From positions 62,001-126,000 of the forward strand of contig NBIV01000165.1 in the NCBI GenBank assembly GCA_003194525.1: a stretch of DNA of 64,000 nt. Direction: 5' to 3'. Under the pieces are notes generated by a model that saw only the letters and a program-made list of their open reading frames with translations, did no database searches and had not been told where the DNA came from. The stretch comes from Gracilariopsis chorda (taxonomy: Eukaryota; Rhodophyta; Florideophyceae; Gracilariales; Gracilariaceae). Position 1 is the stretch's first letter. Each line of letters opens with the position of its first letter. The translations under genes and the position numbers were made by a program. Shown piece after piece: positions 43,455 through 54,382 of this stretch.

Positions 43455-44517
43455 TGTGGGCGCCATCACGAGACGGTGACGCAGGGGGCCGAAAAGTTGT
43501 AATAATAAAAGCCAAAAGGGTGCTCTTCGTAGCTAAAAGCCCCAAAACAAGTTGAAAACAGTGGGATCAAAAGAACTAAACCCACTCGATGAAATAAAAC
43601 AACACTAGGGAGAGCAAGAGGCTCAATCCCCAAATAAAACTTCTTAACTTCTTTGTTGAAACGGCGCGCAACCCAAGAATTATGTCAAGGATCACTAAGG
43701 GTCAGACCCTCGGCTTCCGGTCAGACACTCCGGATGTGAAGTGGATTCTGCAGCCTACCTACCTCTGCACTAACCAGAAGCAGGCGCATACAATCCTTAC
43801 AGGGCTTCCCGAGGAGAGCTACTAACAGCGGGATATGCTTTCACTCTATACCCAAGCTGGCCCTTTGCAGGAAAGGTTGCACGGCACGTCGCCTGCGGAT
43901 AGCTTCCCGTCAAGTACTTCCGTCCGGAAATCACCAGGTCTTTCGACCGACACCGTTATCCGAGCAAAGCTCCGGTGGGGCTCACAGACGACAGAAAAAC
44001 CTTTGGTACACACTACCCGTCTCCAGTCCATGCCTAAGGCGCTTCAACCGGTCTTAGCGACGGTACGTCCGCACCCTATTGGACAACTAGCGGCACACGC
44101 CTCACTAGAAGCCCTTTACCCAGTGGCGAACGCCTCACTGGTTGTTGATGATAGTTGAAGTGGCTGAAGGTTGATAGGGGGTGAGGCTTAGATGTTGGTC
44201 GATTGTTGAGGTGAGTTCAGACCGAAGTTCGAAGTTCAGAACCTCTTTTTATAGTGTTTAGAGGCACTACAAACGAGCTAAATACGCATATCTACTTGCT
44301 TGTTACTCATGTTTGCGTCTAGGTTACTCCATTGGCTTCTAGAGACCTCTGGAGCTGCACACCAACCAATAATAAAGCGACAATTTGCGCCAGCATCACT
44401 AAAATACTGTAGTCTTTGCTGGGCCAACAAAGCGTGCAATGTGCTAGACACTACTAGAACATTCTACACGTGTGTTCCAGCAATGTCTGGCACATTCTGC
44501 AACATTAGCGACCGACA
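43455..44517 (+). repeat. Solo LTR, family A (1,063 bp), nested in Tc1-like element
   Basis: Starts TGTGGGCGCC and ends GCGACCGACA, flanked by TGTGT on both sides (43450-43454, 44518-44522). More diverged from the other two family-A copies than they are from each other, so probably older. Confidence 0.92.
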
Positions 44518-44909
44518 TGTGTCATATACTGTTTCGCGTGCCTAAAGATGTTTCGCGGCATGATTTGCACCTGTGGTCCGAATGATACGGAACTGGTGCA
44601 AACAGTTCTATAGATTATGTTTGACACCCTTGTTTTGTGTGTGCAAACATCATTTGTGCCATGCTTGCAGACGCAGAACACTTCTTTTGTCAGTTGGGTG
44701 CGTGTGCTTAAAGGAGTGGCGCGCACTATATGTTGAACGTTAGCGTTACTGAGCGTGGCCAAGACCGACCATGAATGTTATACAAAATGCGGAGTTGTTC
44801 TTGTTCGCCGACAATGGTCCTGAGTTCAAGCATACATCGGTAGTGTGTGAGGATGGTGACGATTATTTTGTCGCTTTCATGAAATGCCGACTCCTTACCA
44901 AATCAACTA

Positions 44910-45524
44910 ATGAAGTCAAGTGATCTGAAAGGATTCCAACTGTCCTCTGAAGATGTATTCCCCTGCATTGATGACGTTGCATTGACAAAGGCGCAGTGCT
45001 TATTTTCTGGAGCGTGCTACGTGAAGATTCCAAGTCTGTTGGCTTGTCAGCCGAAGAAAAACAATCATGTAAAGAAACTGCTGCTCCAAGAAGCTCGCAT
45101 TTTGGAGAAACTTAAGGGATATCAGCATCCCAACCTTGTGGCGTATCATGGCTACATTGAACGGAACAAGCAACTGCGGGGCCTTTGTCTCGAGATGTGC
45201 TTTGAAACTCTCTATGAAAGATTAAGGCGACTAGGTACGCAATTTGACATAGATAACTGCTTAAAGGGAATCCAGCGGGGGCTCGAATTCATTCATTGCT
45301 TAGGATATGCCCACAATGATATCAATCCCGCGAACATCATGTTCAGAAAAGACAGCACTCCAGTCATCATTGACTTCGACTCGTGTACACTAATTGGCCA
45401 AGAGCTGGGAGAGAAAGGGGGGACAATGATGTTCTCGGACGAAAACGCGACTCATTCATCAGCGGATAACGACTGGTACAGCTTTCGTTTATTGAGGAAC
45501 TTTATAGATGATCAAATGAAGTAG
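44910..45524 (+). CDS. Protein-kinase-like fragment ('HNDINP' type)
   Basis: A 204-codon frame with kinase core motifs: EARILEKLKGYQHPNLVAYH (helix C region), a catalytic loop YAHNDINPANIM with Asp in place, and a metal-binding VIIDFDSC in the DFG position, then GEKGGTMMF. It lacks a glycine-rich loop and a clear VAIK lysine, and ends soon after the activation segment, about 100 residues shorter than a kinase domain. Upstream, another frame (44771-44920, DDYFVAFMKCRLL) continues the same protein family, so a one-base shift near 44905-44920 seems to split the gene. The style is that of lineage-expanded kinases in fungi and red algae. Probably a pseudogene or short paralogue. Its 3' end overlaps the minus-strand gene by about 23 bp. 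Confidence 0.55.
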   Translation: MKSSDLKGFQLSSEDVFPCIDDVALTKAQCLFSGACYVKIPSLLACQPKKNNHVKKLLLQEARILEKLKGYQHPNLVAYHGYIERNKQLRGLCLEMCFETLYERLRRLGTQFDIDNCLKGIQRGLEFIHCLGYAHNDINPANIMFRKDSTPVIIDFDSCTLIGQELGEKGGTMMFSDENATHSSADNDWYSFRLLRNFIDDQMK

Positions 45525-46678
45525 AAACGCTGCGACTGCGCAGTGACTTCTGCCTCGCTTTTCGACATTTCTTAGTCGCAGTATGGTTACGCAGTGTAGC
45601 TTCGCAAGCAAACGGGCCTTGCCCACAATGTACGCAAGTGCTGCATGCGTTCAAGGCATAGGCACTGTGGGGCCCCAACTTAACAAAAGCATTGCATTCA
45701 CCACAGGGATAAACTATCGCCGCGTTGCGCTCGAGAAACTGTAAATTGACGAGCTTATGATCGTCTGCGCGGAAGAGTTCACCATTGCGATCCAGTCGAA
45801 GGTTCCCTTCGTCCACCACAACTAGCGACTCGCGGCGCGGAAGTGTATGTGCGACAACATCCACGGTAAAGCTGCTTCCCGAGATCGACTGTCGAATATC
45901 GCGAAACTCTTGCGTCCAACTCTCTCCTGCTCAGGGTCCTGCTATACGCGCTCTGGAACGCATCCCTCGTAGTCTCGTCATCCGTAAGCACCAACACAAG
46001 CCTCGCAAACTCGTTCAGTGAGAAGCTTGGAACGCCATCGGGCTCTTCCGGGTTGGCTGTGAGCGGAAATCCACACTTCTCGGCCTTCTGATAGTTTGTA
46101 CTAAACTTCATCACGGGAGCTCGGTCAGTTCGGTGTAACATATTAATAAACGCGGCTACTTCTGGCAGTCTGGAAAGCGTCGCGCGACTTTCTTTTGCAT
46201 CCTTTTCCCACTCTTCGAATCGACTGAGGTGTTCGTTTGTAGATACGCAATCTCTGATGCTTATGTCATCGAATGATTTCATGTGAAAGTGAGTCACAAT
46301 ATTGGAGACGAACTGCGCTTGTGATATGTTGCTCGTACGTAGCTTAAACTGCTTGCAAATTAGGCGCAACTGGTGGAAATGCGTCATGCGATCTAGCTCT
46401 CGAAATAGAGGATCGTTGCATGGGGAACTTGTTACTTCCGATGAAAATGGCAAGCCGGCGGCGGTTGGCTCATCTGTTGTGCTAGTAGTGGTTTTGGCAC
46501 GCTTGGGAGCAACACGGTCGCCATCGTCTTGTTCAGAACGGGAGTGTTTGCGCGGGCTACGTCGCAGAAAAGTTGGGGGATGCTGGTGGTCGCTCGTCAC
46601 GTGAAAGACTTGGTTGTACTCAGAGGAGAGTAAAAAGAAACCAAAGGGGCCGATGTGTCTTGCTGCGTCGATACGCAA
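45502..46678 (-). pseudogene. SAP-like plus Cys/His zinc-binding protein, frame-split
   Basis: Two minus-strand frames cover this. The first (46678-45779) has a nuclear-type basic stretch (SPRKHSRSEQDD; PKRAKTT) and a SAP-like helix pair (HQLRLICKQFKLRTSNISQA). The second (45864-45502) has NGELFRADDHKLVNLQFLER and a Cys/His cluster (YPCGECNAF; CSTCVHCGQGPFAC; NHTATKKC) that could bind zinc. The frames differ and meet near 45880, where sense continues as FRDIRQSISGSSFTVDVVAH in the second frame, implying one shift or a missed intron. Family unrecognised; DNA-related role is inference. Confidence 0.4.
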
Positions 46679-47452
46679 GATTTAATGCGGTATAATCCTG
46701 TCTTGTGCAGGAAAACAGCGCCGTGCGTTGCTCTAATATCCGCAAATGTGCGGAGAATTGGAGGCGGTATTGGGCGGTCCATAAAGCTACATGATTGGAG
46801 AACATGAACAATATCCGGTAATCCTGGATCGCCTTCGTGTGCAGAACAAAGATGTTTTGCATAGCGACGACAGCAGTCGATGAGGACCACGGCCAATGAC
46901 TGAATGCGGAACGTGAATCACGGCTTACGGGTCGAGACAAAGATGTGAATCATGACGAGTCGTCTAAACGATAGGAACAAGGGGAACACTAGGAAAGGTT
47001 TGTTCGCAGCTTCTTAAGTCGTTCGGTGCGCACCTCTTTCTACTTTGTGATGTCGAATCACTGCAACCGTCATCTACAATGTGTGGGTTTGCTACAGGAA
47101 CCCGCCGCGATGGCAGCAAGTACCACTACAAGTATTACGATTGCTAATCGAAGACGTGCAAATACTCAGATGCATACGACCCTGATTATAAGGATGACGA
47201 AGACTGTTTGGTGAGTGTTTCAATCTTTTTCTTTTAATGCGCTTTACTAACTTCTACCGCTATGTGCTACTTGTGTCGTGGAGTGGATGGTTTGGAGCGT
47301 GTGTGAAGGAGCGTTGTGGTGATTGGGTTTTTAGTGTGAAGAACCGGTCACTTCGTGGCGCAAGGACCAATAAGTAAAGTTGTTAGTGATAATACTTAAT
47401 CAACAGTCGTCCCCGCCGCAGCCGCGACCGCCACTACACGTCGCGTGCATCA
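46679..47452. other. Intergenic, no confident gene
   Basis: About 770 bp. Two overlapping minus ORFs (46597-46940) without motif and a short plus ORF at 47026; nothing supportable. Confidence 0.4.
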
Positions 47453-48290
47453 TGTCGTCGCCATCCTCCGACGCGCTGGTGCACTACCTGTCCATCGCGC
47501 GACTGGCGTCGGCCGAAAGCGCGCGCAGATCTGCGTTGAAGCCACAGAAGATCCCAATCTGTACGTATTCAGCGAGTTGCTGTGCCTGCCGTGAATCCAA
47601 GCGCTTCACAACAACGGCAGCTGGGACAAGTTCTTTCAACTACTGCGTCTGTTCGCACACGGTACCGTGTAAGACTACCATCAAAACCGCGCCATCTTCC
47701 CGCCGCTGTCCGAGGCGCACATGACCAAGCTGTGCACGCTCACGTTGGTGTCGCTGGCGTACGGAGACAGCGAGTTGCAGTACGCGCAGCTGCGTGAGGC
47801 GTCGGCCGTTAGTACCATTCGGCAGGTGGAGGACGTGGTGATTGACGCCGTGTACGCCGGTTTACTTCGCGCGAGGATGAATCAACAGGCGGGCACGGTG
47901 GAGGTGTCGGCGGTAGAAGGGCGCGACGTGGTCATTCTGGACGGCATTGAGCCGATGGTGAACTCGCTCAACGGCTTCCTGAACAGAGCCGGGCAAGTGG
48001 TGTCGGAAATCGATTCCAAGATCGAGTTCATTGCCACCGACACCAACAGGGCAAAGGAACAGAAGCAAAGCGCAGCGGTCGAGCTACACGCCGTGCATTC
48101 GCAGATACGCGCTGAAAGTTCGCGCAATGTCAAACGTACGCGACTGAGAAATAAGAAGTCCGATGTACCGGCTGAGGAAGATGTGCTTCACTTTTATCGC
48201 AGAGATACACGTTCGATGAGAGCAAGAAGGTGCCCTCTTCCTCTGACAGATGTTTCTCCGGCCGTGCGGTTTGTCTCGCACGCTGAGTAG
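47453..48290 (+). pseudogene. CSN7: COP9 signalosome subunit 7 (CSN7) pseudogene
   Basis: The right part (47721-48290) is a clear CSN7 PCI domain: KLCTLTLVSLAYG, the winged-helix segment SAVSTIRQVEDVVIDAVYAG, LLRARMNQQAGTVEVSAVEG, and a C-terminal coiled coil (IEFIATDTNRAKEQKQSAA). The same frame continues to the left as EATEDPNLYVFSELLCLP, TGA (47592-47594), IQALHNNGSWDKFFQLLRLF, AHGTV, TAA (47670-47672), DYHQNRAIFPPLSEAHM. The N-terminus (MSSPSSDALVHYLSIARLAS at 47453) is in another frame, so one shift lies near 47540. Stops at conserved coding positions make this a non-functional copy, presumably of an intact gene elsewhere; both stops could derive from CGA and CAA by C-to-T change. CSN7 is a structural subunit of the complex that removes NEDD8 from cullins. 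Confidence 0.8.
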
Positions 48291-48516
48291 CACTACGTCT
48301 CCTCTGTTGCACAATATGTTCGGCGTCCAATTCACCCACGATGCGTTCGACGTGTCTTGCAAAGTAGTTTTGTTGCACGCGCGCGAAAAATGAGACGAGA
48401 TTGCTGTACTTTGCGACCTGCGCCCGCAGTTCAGTGCACGGTAACGGTACGTATAGCACGGTGGCCAGAGAACCAAACACAATGGCATCCAATACAGATG
48501 GTGCGTCGCCGTAAAA
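48130..48516 (-). pseudogene. Metaxin (mitochondrial import) C-terminal fragment
   Basis: Reading from 48516: FYGDAPSVLDAIVFGSLATV, LYVPLPCTELRAQVAKYSNL, VSFFARVQQNYF. This is the GST-C-like end of metaxin/Tom37, where FxGDxPxxLDAxxFGxLA is typical. A TGA lies just upstream in frame and no 5' part follows, so it is a fragment. It runs tail to tail with the CSN7 pseudogene and overlaps it. Metaxins take part in outer-membrane protein assembly in mitochondria. Confidence 0.6.
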
Positions 48517-48966
48517 AGATCAAAGTGAAAAAGTTTTTGGAAAAGTTTTAAGGTTTTGATAAAGTTATAGAGTCATTAATATTGACCTCATATGAGGTCG
48601 GTGGTCAGATAGACACTAGAGCTTGCAAACGACCCAATCGCCAAGCCTAGCTGTGCCAAAGCGGCTGCTGCGACAGCCGCGGACGCCCCAGCTGCTACAG
48701 CTTGAGTCATATTTATTCCTGCTGATATAGGTCTACTGATATGAGAAAGAACTTGGGAGCAATAGCTTTACTGCAGGTCATTGAAAATGTCTGAGAAACA
48801 GAAGCCAGCTAAGATATCTCTTATACCCGGCAATTTGGAAAACGTCTCTCCACCTTCCTGCATTAACGGCATCAAGGCGCTCACCTGGTATACAGATGAT
48901 CATTGCCAAATCGTTGCGTGGGAGGAGTCTGCGCTCTAGATTCAGGTAGAGATGCCAGCTGTGTTG

Positions 48967-49084
48967 CAGTTGGCATGCTCAATGTGCATGCCAACTGTAA
49001 CACAGATGGCATGCTCAATGTGCATGCCAACTGTAACGCAGTTGGCATGCCCAATGTGCATGCCAACTGTAACACAGATGGCAT
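48967..49084. repeat. 36-bp minisatellite of hairpin units (about 3.3 copies)
   Basis: Units at 48967, 49003 and 49039 plus a partial one at 49075, nearly identical. Each unit holds TTGGCATG and CATGCCAA around CTCAATGTG, so every copy can fold. Small ORFs reading through it on both strands are repeats of the same words and not genes. Confidence 0.85.
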
Positions 49085-49813
49085 CAACAACACCAACTGT
49101 GTACATTGAAAGTTTGACTCAAACGTTGAATATAGCTACACAGTTGGTGGGATAAACTGAACTTTCAAACCCAACAATACCTTTACGTTGACATCTGTAT
49201 TCCGAGGCTCTGGACTGTCAGCGGTCGAGAATTCATTTTCGCACCACAAAAAAATCTTCGAGTTGTTTATGTGCACGTGTATTCCCGTTCTTTAATCCCT
49301 GTTTGTACGAATACCATAGCACTACGTAAAGGTTTAACCCTTTGCTGTTGGTGCGAGTTCGTTTTTTTAATCCTGACTCGCGGCTACAACAAGAACGGTA
49401 TGGCTGGTTTTGATATGGACACGCATTGAGGCCCAACTGCGTGCGCGAAGCGTTTTTGGTGGTGTAGAGTTACATGTGTATGCCCTATTCATTAGAGTCG
49501 AAGTACTGAGCCACCTCAGCACACATCGACACGTCCGATACCACTACTGATGACCTGTCTGGAAAAAGCCGGGAAATAAGGGAGGCTCTCTTTCTACATA
49601 CGATTCGCTACGAGTTTGTCTGACAACTGTAGGCTAGACGCACAGACCTGCAATCCTGATAAATCATAAAGCGTCTGCGTCCTGTCTGTCCGCGAGACAG
49701 AAGAGGGAAGAATCTCTGCGCACAGCAACTACGGCGTGAGACCCCGGTCCAACGAGCTTCAAGTTTGAAGAAGATCTGCCGTCTACTGCATATCTTCCAG
49801 TACCGCAGCAAAA
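49085..49813. other. Intergenic, probable promoter of the next ORF
   Basis: About 730 bp with no gene recognised; it precedes the orphan ORF at 49814. Confidence 0.35.
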
Positions 49814-51232
49814 ATGGAGAGGCTTAAGACGGAGATGCACCGAGCGATTAGCGCTTACTCCGAACAAGCCATAACCAGATATGAGCGGTCTTTGATGCCT
49901 ATGGGACAAAGGAAACAGGTTGAAGCAAGAAGCAGGCTGGAGAATCTCGTTGCCTCTCTGGCACGATTAGATCAAGATCCTTCCGGTGCTTCTGTTGAGA
50001 AGGCTAGGGATGAGCTCAACTATTCCAGAGGAATTACCTGGGCTATGCAATGCATGACCGCACCTGCACGCCATATCGAAATTAAGGACGTAAGCAAGAG
50101 TCGTTTTCTCGACAACTTGCATAGAGAAGCCACGGCGTTCGATGGTCTTGACTTAAGTGAGATGTCCGATGCGAGAGTGTCGTATTTGATGGCAATCGCG
50201 ACACTTGTGGATACGGCGGCCGAAGTTTTTGGAGGAAACGAATACGGCAGTTGCTTATTTTCACAATCGAATCGCCACAAAACTGTGCGAATGCCACTTT
50301 CCGTTCTGGAAGAAGCCGGTTGTAAGTACGTACTGGCCAGCGGCATAGCATTCATAAAGCGAGGGGACGTATACTTGGAAATCGAGAGTGTTCGCGACTT
50401 GGGTAGCATGAAGGAAATTCATCTGAGTGGGAGAGAATTCCAGTCCTCAGATAGAGCGGAAATGGAGTATGAGGTGCAGTTGGAGAAGGGCATTGAATAC
50501 TTGGTGATGGGAACCATGACTCCGAAAGCATTCATGGAGCACTGCCATTTTCGAAAGGATGTGGATTTCGAGAACTATGAACCATTCCCGTTACGGCAAA
50601 AGAAGAGAATAAGGAAGTGGATTGAATCGGAGGGAGGGGGCTTGTTAGTTGAAGCGACAAAATTACGATACCATCTTCGCAGAATCATTGTCAAATGCAA
50701 ATGGCTTCATATGGAGAATGGAACATTGGTAACTACCGAGTACGATGCTCAGCTTACGAGACGGTCCGATGTGAACATCTCAACTGCGCCGGGCATTGTG
50801 CTCGGCGGGTCTGAGAGCTGGAAAGCAGGTGAGACCAGGGAGGTAGGTACTGCATACCTTATGCGCAGCTTACGTAACGCCTCCGAACTTTCCGGTCCCA
50901 AAGCCGACATGGCAGCTAGTCTTGCTGCTCACACGTTCATTATGATCAACAACTATTTTCGGGTTTCCAGTGGACCTGTTCTGAATGATCGCGCATGCCT
51001 ATTCCACCACAGGAGCAAGAACGGGGTGCGGGTGTACGACCCCAGATGGCTCTCGGCGGTATTGGCTGGGTGGCAGGCAGTTCCGCTGACGAATGCGGTC
51101 TTGGATCCGAACGGAGACGAATTCGAACTTGTGGAGGTGCAAAGCGCCAACGGTATTGCTCACGCGGAGCGTGGCAATTATAATCGTATAGAATGTGCAG
51201 GGCCCTTGACGAACATGACCAAGGTCTATTGA
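49814..51232 (+). CDS. Orphan 472-residue protein, unknown
   Basis: An intact 472-codon frame with ATG start and TGA stop and protein-like composition throughout. I do not recognise it. The N-terminal 75 residues are helical and charged (MERLKTEMHRAISAYSEQAI). The middle is mixed alpha/beta (VRMPLSVLEEAGCKYVLASG; VYLEIESVRDLGSMKEIHLS). A basic helix lies near 270 (LRQKKRIRKWIESEGGG). The C-terminal third has a Trp/His-containing segment (KNGVRVYDPRWLSAVLAGWQ). No signal peptide, membrane segment or Cys cluster is seen. Being intact between pseudogenes and a transposon, it could be a host gene or cargo of an unrecognised element. Confidence 0.55.
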   Translation: MERLKTEMHRAISAYSEQAITRYERSLMPMGQRKQVEARSRLENLVASLARLDQDPSGASVEKARDELNYSRGITWAMQCMTAPARHIEIKDVSKSRFLDNLHREATAFDGLDLSEMSDARVSYLMAIATLVDTAAEVFGGNEYGSCLFSQSNRHKTVRMPLSVLEEAGCKYVLASGIAFIKRGDVYLEIESVRDLGSMKEIHLSGREFQSSDRAEMEYEVQLEKGIEYLVMGTMTPKAFMEHCHFRKDVDFENYEPFPLRQKKRIRKWIESEGGGLLVEATKLRYHLRRIIVKCKWLHMENGTLVTTEYDAQLTRRSDVNISTAPGIVLGGSESWKAGETREVGTAYLMRSLRNASELSGPKADMAASLAAHTFIMINNYFRVSSGPVLNDRACLFHHRSKNGVRVYDPRWLSAVLAGWQAVPLTNAVLDPNGDEFELVEVQSANGIAHAERGNYNRIECAGPLTNMTKVY

Positions 51233-52406
51233 GTTCCCTATTTTATTGCGATGGAGGCCAAGCAAAGGGTTAAGGGTTACGTCACTCACAACAAAACATG
51301 CGCCTACAGGTCACTCTTACCCAATGAACCTTGCACATAGCCTAACACAGTAGCCAGTGTGCATGGGTGGCAGGCTGGCGGAATTCTGGTATAGTGCTCT
51401 TCAGGGGATCGAAATACAGTAAAGACAATCAATAGTGACCTTCTGAGAACTCGGGAATGCCATATTGTACCTCATCCACAAAGAATTTGCCTCCAAGAAC
51501 TACGAAAATGTGACTGCCATCTGTCTTAACGATATCTGGCCCTCAAACTCTTACATCTTCTTCTTATTCTTCTTCTTCATGAGCGCACATTGTCTATTTG
51601 CGACGCTGTGTAACACAGACGTACCTGTAGGGCCACGGAGCTCAGCCAAAGACAGACTACAAGCTCTGTCTCCGACGTTAGTGTCCCGTAATGTAGTGTC
51701 AGGATCTTCTAGATGTATCGATTGTAGCCATTAGACTCTATTAAAGGAGATGAAGTCTGGCGTTCTCTCCTCAGAACCAGCCAGACATTCCATCGTGCCG
51801 CCTCATTGTTACACGCTGTGGTAGAACTTATTATAATTTCTTCTCAATCCCTCAACAACTAAGATTAACCGCTACCTACTCCTCGTGACCGAGAGTTCTC
51901 TCTACCCCGTTGCACCAGTTTTAGCTTCCGACTCAAAATATTGTTGATGGCTGTTGCTTTCTCCCACCCTGCAGCAGCCCTGTTACGCTCACCAACTGGT
52001 ATTCTAAGACGTGGTAGAAAGGTGCAAGATGTCTGCGGGGAGACCCGAATGTATAATTCACTTCGTTCTGGCGCGCTTTGCCTCCTCCAGACTTTGCTCC
52101 GCTAATCCTTTCTCAACACAAGAGAACGCCAGCTAAGGGATACAAAACGACTGGGCGGATTCCATGCGCCTCGTTTGCGCCACCTAAAAGATCTGGTGAT
52201 ATCTTAACCTCCCTTTTCTCTTTACCCTTGGCGATAAAGGGCAGAAAGATGGGGTTGGGGCCCGTGTGTGCTGTAGATCTCATCGTAAGATAAAAACCCG
52301 GTAAAACCATTCAGATCCTTGTACAGGCGATTTTTTGCTTTCTAAAATTCCTGTTCACCGTTGCCAAGAGCCGAATCGACACGACGTAGCTGACGTAGGA
52401 CCTGCA
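51233..52406. other. Intergenic, no confident gene
   Basis: About 1.2 kb. A CTT/TTC-rich tract near 51550 and short ORFs without motifs; the right end is the MULE insertion site. Confidence 0.4.
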
Positions 52407-52415
52407 GCCAATCCG

Positions 52416-52660
52416 GGGAAAGGGCTAAACTACACGATGTAGATAGTGTAGGCGAGTCAGCGCGCATTTGCACCAATAAAAAGAGAGAGTCAGCGGGCAC
52501 GTGCCACGGCGAGCTGCACAAGTGCCCGTGCCACTTCAAATCTTACTGTAGCCAATAATACGCCCCTAATTTGAATTTCAACCAGTAGATCCGCAGAGTC
52601 AGAGCATTCCCTCTATCCCTGCTCTCTCCGGCCGCCAAGTCAGCACAACGTAAATGAGAT
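52416..52660 (+). repeat. Left TIR of the MULE (245 bp)
   Basis: Matches the right TIR inverted, including TCAGCGCGCATTTGCACC and the G/C palindromic GGGCACGTGCC region. It contains TAATACGCCCCTA and probably the promoter of the plus-strand unit. Confidence 0.92.
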
Positions 52661-52819
52661 GTAGATGCAGTCGAGGTTACCGCGCGGCGTCGTCAAATTG
52701 TGTGGGAATGACAGATACGTCAGGTACTACGTCCTCCTTCACATCTTCGACGACCCTTTCAAAGACTGCTGACTCTCTCTATGTCCTAATCTCCTTCCCG
52801 GACCGCTCTCGTGTACTGT

Positions 52820-54382
52820 TCTATTGCTTTGAGCAATGGAGCAAAAAAAGGGTCTGATTACGTAGATATTCTCCCGGAACATGAACTTTATGAAACCTTT
52901 ACGTCGTTCTGGGAGGATCTTGAAAAGCGTACGCAAATGCGCATCAGTGATGGCTCTGCGAGTTAGGAAGTCCTTTTTGCGGTTGTGAAGGACCATGTAG
53001 CCAGAATCTTGATCGCAGAAGGCAAAGAAACATCACCGGTTTCTTTGCTATACAGTTCAAAACCTGATTCGGAAATGTGTAGCGATTTGATCTCAACAGC
53101 TGTTTTGAACATGGTAACTTCTGTTGGTGTGGCTTTTGCCTCATGTTCTATTGGAGTGATGCTGACAAGGCTATCGAAGTCATTCAAGGGAAAGAAGGGA
53201 AACATACCGGAAGAGGATTTGGAAGTGTTCAAGAAGTGGTTTACCTTTAAAGGTAATGGTGATACAGAGATAAACACGGTTTTAGTCCCATTGAACATGT
53301 CTAACAGCCATTGGGGTGTTTTGGTAGGGAAGAAAATTGTCAATGCGGCGCGAGGAACGCAACGATGGACGGTTTGGTTTGGAGGCAGTCTTGGAATGTC
53401 TGTTGATCGAAGGATTCTGAGACTGTTCTCTTTCTTGTTTCCCTTTTGCCTCACAGGAGATGAAGCGCTACGTGCGGTGATATCGGAGCGGAACTACATG
53501 CTACAGGTAAAAGGGTTTAAGCGACAAAAGGACTCGCACAGCTGTGGTTGCTATGTTGTTTCCCTTTTCACCATGTTCAGTGTGGACCACGGCTGTATCC
53601 CGAAGCGAACCTACGCCTCTGGGTACAGCCGAGCATTGACTGAGAGGATTCGATGGATGTCCATTAGAATCCGGATTCTACACATACTCATGGCGAAGGA
53701 GTTCTATCAAACCGACATTGTTACTGAAATAATGGTCGTACGGCTCCGGTCAGAGCATCGTTTAGAACTCCTTCGCATGAGGAAGGAAGGTAAACAACGG
53801 CAGCGTACGAAACGAAGCGTGGAGCGGAGCATTGGGATGCAGACTGGAAAGGAAGAAGCTGGAACGGAAGAGGGAACGGATGTGAATACAGTTCTGGGAG
53901 AACGAAAAGTAGGAGAAGGAAAGGTCGTGGATGTTTTCAACGACCCCTGTAGAGAGACGAATCTTCAGCCAATGCCGTTGGGTACGCGCGACTCTGAGGC
54001 GCGTGCTATACGGAAAAGCCAGCGAGCAAAGCGTGTTCATGAGCTGAACCAAAGTTCCGTTCAGAGCAGTGGGATGTGTCTACCCCTGAAGATTCGCATG
54101 AAGCGACGAGTGCAGTTTTCTGATTCTGTTCCGGTTGTAGCGGACATTGTGAACACATTGATTGAGATATGTGTATCACAGCGCTCCGAGATGGTGCACA
54201 AAGCGCTAGGTGAGAAAACTGGAAGACGTTCTGAAGTTAGTGGAGTATCAGGTGTAGAACAGGAGCAGAAAAGGATTCAGACTGGAGAAGGTAGTGAAGT
54301 AGACATGGAAATTGACGGAAATTCACCAGCAAAGACGATCAGTTGGACACAGGCACAGGTAGAAGTTGAAGCTGAAGAATGA
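52820..54382 (+). pseudogene. ULP1-like (C48) cysteine protease of the MULE, copy 1
   Basis: One frame runs from about 52820 with a TAG at 52964-52966, then open to a TGA at 54380-54382. Catalytic region: SNSHWGVLVG (His), VWFGGSLGM where copy 2 has GDSL (the Asp position is Gly here), and RQKDSHSCGCYVVS with Gln and Cys at the ULP1 spacing. Without the Asp this copy is probably weak or inactive. After about residue 220 the protein is charged and repeat-poor (EAGTEEGTDVNTVLGERK). ULP1 proteases cut SUMO; in transposons their role is unknown. The downstream frame after the TGA is the same and leads into the middle domain. Confidence 0.75.

Larger units (their letters stand above)
42256..44566 (+). 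mobile_element. Decayed Tc1/mariner-type DNA transposon with a nested solo LTR
   Basis: Imperfect inverted ends: around 42256-42304 (ACGCGAAATAGTATTATATGA) and, inverted, around 44518-44566 (TATACTGTTTCGCGTGCC). In between the plus strand holds Tc1 transposase pieces: an HTH start (YLTQYEKGQISAL; GMSLRQIVDHVQHS), VVFSDEKKFNLDD with the second catalytic region, QQDNDTIH, and PLLAKSPDLNIIK with the third. A family-A solo LTR lies inside the right inverted end. Boundaries are approximate because the ends are degenerate. Confidence 0.75.

Noticed and set aside
48967-49084. CRISPR-like array
   Set aside because: Repeats are contiguous without unique spacers; it is a minisatellite in a eukaryotic genome.
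51465-51734. 89-codon plus ORF
   Set aside because: Built largely on a CTT/TTC-rich low-complexity tract, with no motif.
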